From: an uncultured Pseudomonadota bacterium
Lineage (GTDB): Bacteria > Pseudomonadota > Alphaproteobacteria > RF32 > CAG-239
Direction of reading: 5' to 3'
Assembly (NCBI GenBank): GCA_902793695.1
Contig: CADBEI010000029.1
Coordinates: forward strand, 1-32,017
DNA length: 32,017 nt
Position numbers and translations under genes: made by a program
Shown: positions 29,116 through 32,017 of the stretch, piece by piece
Layout of the letters: each line of letters opens with the position of its first letter
Position numbering within the stretch: the stretch's first letter is position 1
The notes under the pieces: generated by a model
What the model was told of the DNA's origin: nothing
The model's database searches: none
The model's input: the letters and a program-made list of their open reading frames with translations, nothing else

Positions 29116-32017
29116 CTATTTGTTTGCCATTTTCAGATATCTGTACGCAAGTTTGTTATAAACTCCGTCCGACATATCCGTAAACAGAACCGTTGCATAG
29201 TTTCTGTCGATGCTGATTACTTTACAATGAATTTTGGTCTTAACATCGTCAAACATAAGCTCAAGTTCTTTTTCTTCGCCGAGTTGCCAATTTTCGCGAT
29301 TAACAATTACTGCCGTATTGCGATTCATTTCCATAATTTTGACATTGGAGAACAAACCGCTATCGCGCCATACTTCATATCTGGCAACCGGAGATTCCGG
29401 CATTACATACACATTGCCGTAACGATAATAATCTTTCGCTGTCTGCCGTAATTCGGTTTCTTTCAGTCCCAAACGAACAAAGCTGTTTTCATCGCTGAAT
29501 GTATTAACTAACTTATACCAATCGTAGTTAACTACCGGAGCTACGGTACGTGTTTTGATTTTTTCGTTCATACTTAAATCAAAACTGCCGGTCTTTTGCG
29601 TATAAAGCTGAACATCAGACGGCACCAGACGGCGATAGTCATTATCAACAACCACCAAATATCTGTTATTATCAGCCGCACGATTGCCGTTGCGGAATTC
29701 GGCATAATTGTTGATATAACCGTCATGAACCGTCAGATTGGTATCCATAGTGTTGATATAAGCATTGTCGGCATAAAGCGTATCAAACTCAACGCCGCGT
29801 TCGCCATCGGTATAATCATTGACGGAAATTACGGCATTTTTAACTCTGAAATCATAGTCATAAATGCTGTCTTGGCTATTTTTGAAGGCTTCAGGTGCAT
29901 TCGTTACCGAAGTCTGCTCTTCGTAAACCGTGCGATTTGCATTTTCAACCGTAGCATTAACCACATCTTTATCAACACCGATGACATCTAACGACAACGG
30001 TGTTCCTTTACCATAAGCGTTGATACCGCGAGCTGCATAAACAGTCGTATCATCCTCATCTCCAAATTGTGATGCGGTATAAGTTGTTTGCGTCTGTTTA
30101 TATCCTTCCGGATAATCCTTGGTTGAAACATTCGAATTCGGTGCCTTATCGGAGTTGGCATAAATATTATCCGCCATCAGCGTTATATCGGCCAGACGTC
30201 CGCCGTCCGGATAATAATTATCGTTTTCTCCGTTATTGCCGCGAACCGTCAACGAGTAGATTTTCAAATTGGAATCACCGCGTTCCGGATTATCTATGGC
30301 ATCAAGAACTCTTATGTTCACATATTGCGGAATTACGCTTTCAACCGTACTGTCAGACGTACTTCCGTAAACCAAATCGTCATGCGGATAAAGCATATCA
30401 TCAAATTCGGCCGCTTTACTGTCGGTTGCAGGACCGCTTCCGACTTCATATATCGTCAAATTCTGTGCCTGTTGAGTGATATCCAATCCTTTGCCGGATG
30501 TGATATTGCCGATTATTGCATCGTGTTTTAGTTCCAAATCAACCGCACCGTGCTTGGAAATCAACTGATGTATTAAGATTTCATCTGCAGAATTGCCGCT
30601 GCCGGATATATGCAAATCATTTTCCGCTTCCATATTGACGGAAGATTTTGAACCGGAGGCCGTATCTTGCATATAGGTAAATTTATTACCGTTTTCGCCG
30701 ATATTATCGCTGGCAATCAACGATATATTGCGTCCGATAACGGCAGGATTATTTCCTTTGCTTGCATTCAAAATCGAATATCCTTTGAAATAATCTGCAT
30801 CATCAGGTGTCGGTCTAACATCTGCCTGTTTCCAATCAGCCGCCGTCAGCAACACATCGCCGTCAGCCGTAACGTTTTTGATATTCAAATCGGAATCTTT
30901 GGCTCGCAGATTAATCAACCGAGTATCTGATTTATTATCATTTTCCGCAATTGCGGTCACCGTTCCGCCGACATTAACATTAATCGAATCAGTCCAATCA
31001 CGGGTTGAAGCTTCGATCGATGAGGCCGGATTAGCCGATTGAGCGGCACCGATGTTGGCATCTTTGGCATTGATAATCAAATCACCGCCGGTTGCCAGCA
31101 GAGTCTTATACGACTGCTGCGGATTGCCCTTATCGGCATTTTGATGCTTACCGCCGTTGGTATCGGTAACACCGTTCAAGATATTACCGTTGAGCTGATT
31201 GATATTTATATTGCCGTTAGGTGTCTGAATATAATTATCATTAGCGCTTGCATATTCACCGATAACAAAGTCGGAATCTCGGTTATTGACGGTAACATCG
31301 CCATTTTCCGCCATAACCGAACCTTCAACTTTCAGTCCGTCTGCGCCGGAGTTATCAATCGCGATATTGCCTTTGGCATTGTCAATATTACCGGTCGTGC
31401 TGATTACCACACCGTCATCGGAGGTATTGCTCAACACAATATTCCCCGTACCGGTCTTGACATTACCAGATATTTCCATCGCTCCGGTATTGCTGTTGTT
31501 TATCGCCACATCGCCGGAAACGGTAGCAATTATTCCACTCTCGGTCAATTCCAATTTGCCCGAACCGCTGTTATCTACCGCGATGTTACCGGATTTATCT
31601 TCAAGCGTACCGGAAACGGTTAATGCATCGCCTTGATTATCAATATTGATATTACCGGCATCATCTTTTACCACACCGGAAATTTCCAAAGAACCGGCAG
31701 TATTGTCAATCGAGATATTGCCGTTATCGTTGCTTATTGTGCCGGCAATCTCCGCACCTTTGGCACCGCTGTTGGTGATGGTGGTATCACCGCTTTCTTT
31801 ATTGGTTATCACTCCGTTTAATGCCAGTTTGCCATCGCCGCTGTTAGTGATGGAAACATTGCCGAAATCGTTATTATCAACAGTAGAATCTGCCGTTAAT
31901 ATCAAGTCTTTGCCGATGTTCTCAATTACCACTTTGCCGCCGGTGTTATCCAAATCGCCGCTGATGGTTGTGCCGTTGCCGTTATTGGTAACGCTTAAGT
32001 TACCGCCGGCATTGTTA
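29116..32017 (-). CDS. Very large filamentous (FhaB/LktA-like) adhesin, C-terminal part, with PilZ-like end
   Basis: The frame is open to the window edge, so the N-terminus is missing; 967 codons are visible. Residues encoded at ~31200-32017 form regular repeats of about 20-25 residues (GNI.IDNSG.G.LE.SG and variants), typical of a right-handed beta-helix in filamentous-haemagglutinin/leukotoxin-LktA-type exoproteins. A long less regular passenger follows. There is no autotransporter beta-barrel, so two-partner secretion is likely, but no partner gene is seen. The last ~85 residues (from about SGLFSNVKIMEMNRN to YLKMANK) have the strand pattern of a PilZ fold, G..V.L.L....I...V..I......V.F.D. 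The canonical RxxxR and (D/N)xSxxG c-di-GMP ligands are absent. A terminator follows the stop codon. Confidence 0.85.
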   Translation of the reverse strand, partial: NNAGGNLSVTNNGNGTTISGDLDNTGGKVVIENIGKDLILTADSTVDNNDFGNVSITNSGDGKLALNGVITNKESGDTTITNSGAKGAEIAGTISNDNGNISIDNTAGSLEISGVVKDDAGNINIDNQGDALTVSGTLEDKSGNIAVDNSGSGKLELTESGIIATVSGDVAINNSNTGAMEISGNVKTGTGNIVLSNTSDDGVVISTTGNIDNAKGNIAIDNSGADGLKVEGSVMAENGDVTVNNRDSDFVIGEYASANDNYIQTPNGNININQLNGNILNGVTDTNGGKHQNADKGNPQQSYKTLLATGGDLIINAKDANIGAAQSANPASSIEASTRDWTDSINVNVGGTVTAIAENDNKSDTRLINLRAKDSDLNIKNVTADGDVLLTAADWKQADVRPTPDDADYFKGYSILNASKGNNPAVIGRNISLIASDNIGENGNKFTYMQDTASGSKSSVNMEAENDLHISGSGNSADEILIHQLISKHGAVDLELKHDAIIGNITSGKGLDITQQAQNLTIYEVGSGPATDSKAAEFDDMLYPHDDLVYGSTSDSTVESVIPQYVNIRVLDAIDNPERGDSNLKIYSLTVRGNNGENDNYYPDGGRLADITLMADNIYANSDKAPNSNVSTKDYPEGYKQTQTTYTASQFGDEDDTTVYAARGINAYGKGTPLSLDVIGVDKDVVNATVENANRTVYEEQTSVTNAPEAFKNSQDSIYDYDFRVKNAVISVNDYTDGERGVEFDTLYADNAYINTMDTNLTVHDGYINNYAEFRNGNRAADNNRYLVVVDNDYRRLVPSDVQLYTQKTGSFDLSMNEKIKTRTVAPVVNYDWYKLVNTFSDENSFVRLGLKETELRQTAKDYYRYGNVYVMPESPVARYEVWRDSGLFSNVKIMEMNRNTAVIVNRENWQLGEEKELELMFDDVKTKIHCKVISIDRNYATVLFTDMSDGVYNKLAYRYLKMANK

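Noticed and set aside
29116..32017. Plus-strand ORFs rich in Ile/Arg opposite the adhesin
   Set aside because: They are shadows of the repetitive adhesin; the minus frame is open across the entire 2.9 kb and encodes clear beta-helix repeats.

Overview
The window reads as chromosomal DNA of a low-to-mid GC, Gram-negative anaerobe, most probably an alphaproteobacterium of the host-gut type. This is inferred from gene content: a DUF3108 envelope protein, an mreBCD-mrdA-rodA cluster, an [FeFe]-hydrogenase maturase (HydG), trimeric-autotransporter and filamentous-haemagglutinin-like adhesins, and E. coli-like -35/-10 promoters. No taxonomic marker such as rRNA is present, so the placement is tentative.

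Layout. Positions 1-3671 hold an array of surface-adhesin cassettes. A nearly identical ~218-bp leader starts at 1 and again at 1018, and a truncated remnant lies at 3637-3671, touching the stop codon of hydG. Cassette 1 is a YadA-like adhesin broken by a one-base frameshift. Cassette 2 is a beta-helix adhesin with about nine near-identical repeats and a REP-like palindromic element translated in frame. Positions 3662-7417 (minus) carry hydG with a small membrane protein, then prfC. A tRNA-Leu gene that appears to lack 12 nt (7563-7635) precedes tig. From 9230 to 13363 there is a mix of small or uncharacterised genes, a HAD phosphatase, a MORN-repeat protein and a proline iminopeptidase. Positions 13391-16923 form an unknown two-gene transcription unit with a clear promoter and terminator; its second gene is frameshifted.

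Positions 16921-22319 (minus) are the cell-elongation operon mreB-mreC-mreD-mrdA-rodA. Next come an unknown gene (22517-23371) and a compact minus-strand operon of DUF3108, U32 and miaA, the last two probably both acting on tRNA modification. Divergent from it is ddl, which appears to have lost the five codons of its Gly/Ser ATP/substrate loop. Positions 27599-28088 contain a tRNA-Ala(CGC) gene preceded by a duplicated 20-nt tRNA 5' end, with two mosaic hairpin-rich repeat elements around it. Positions 28110-28875 encode a four-helix membrane protein behind a strongly structured leader with its own promoter and a terminator-like hairpin directly before the possible start. Positions 29116-32017 are the 3' part of a very large adhesin that ends in a PilZ-like domain and continues beyond the window.

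Common threads. The cell-wall genes (mre/mrd operon, ddl) and the tRNA/translation genes (prfC, tRNA-Leu, tig, U32, miaA, tRNA-Ala) are the housekeeping core, with adhesin loci at both window edges. Four separate small losses (about 1 nt near 767, 12 nt in tRNA-Leu, 1 nt near 16005, 15 nt in ddl) recur through otherwise intact sequence. They are either real decay or assembly error, and this matters for interpretation.
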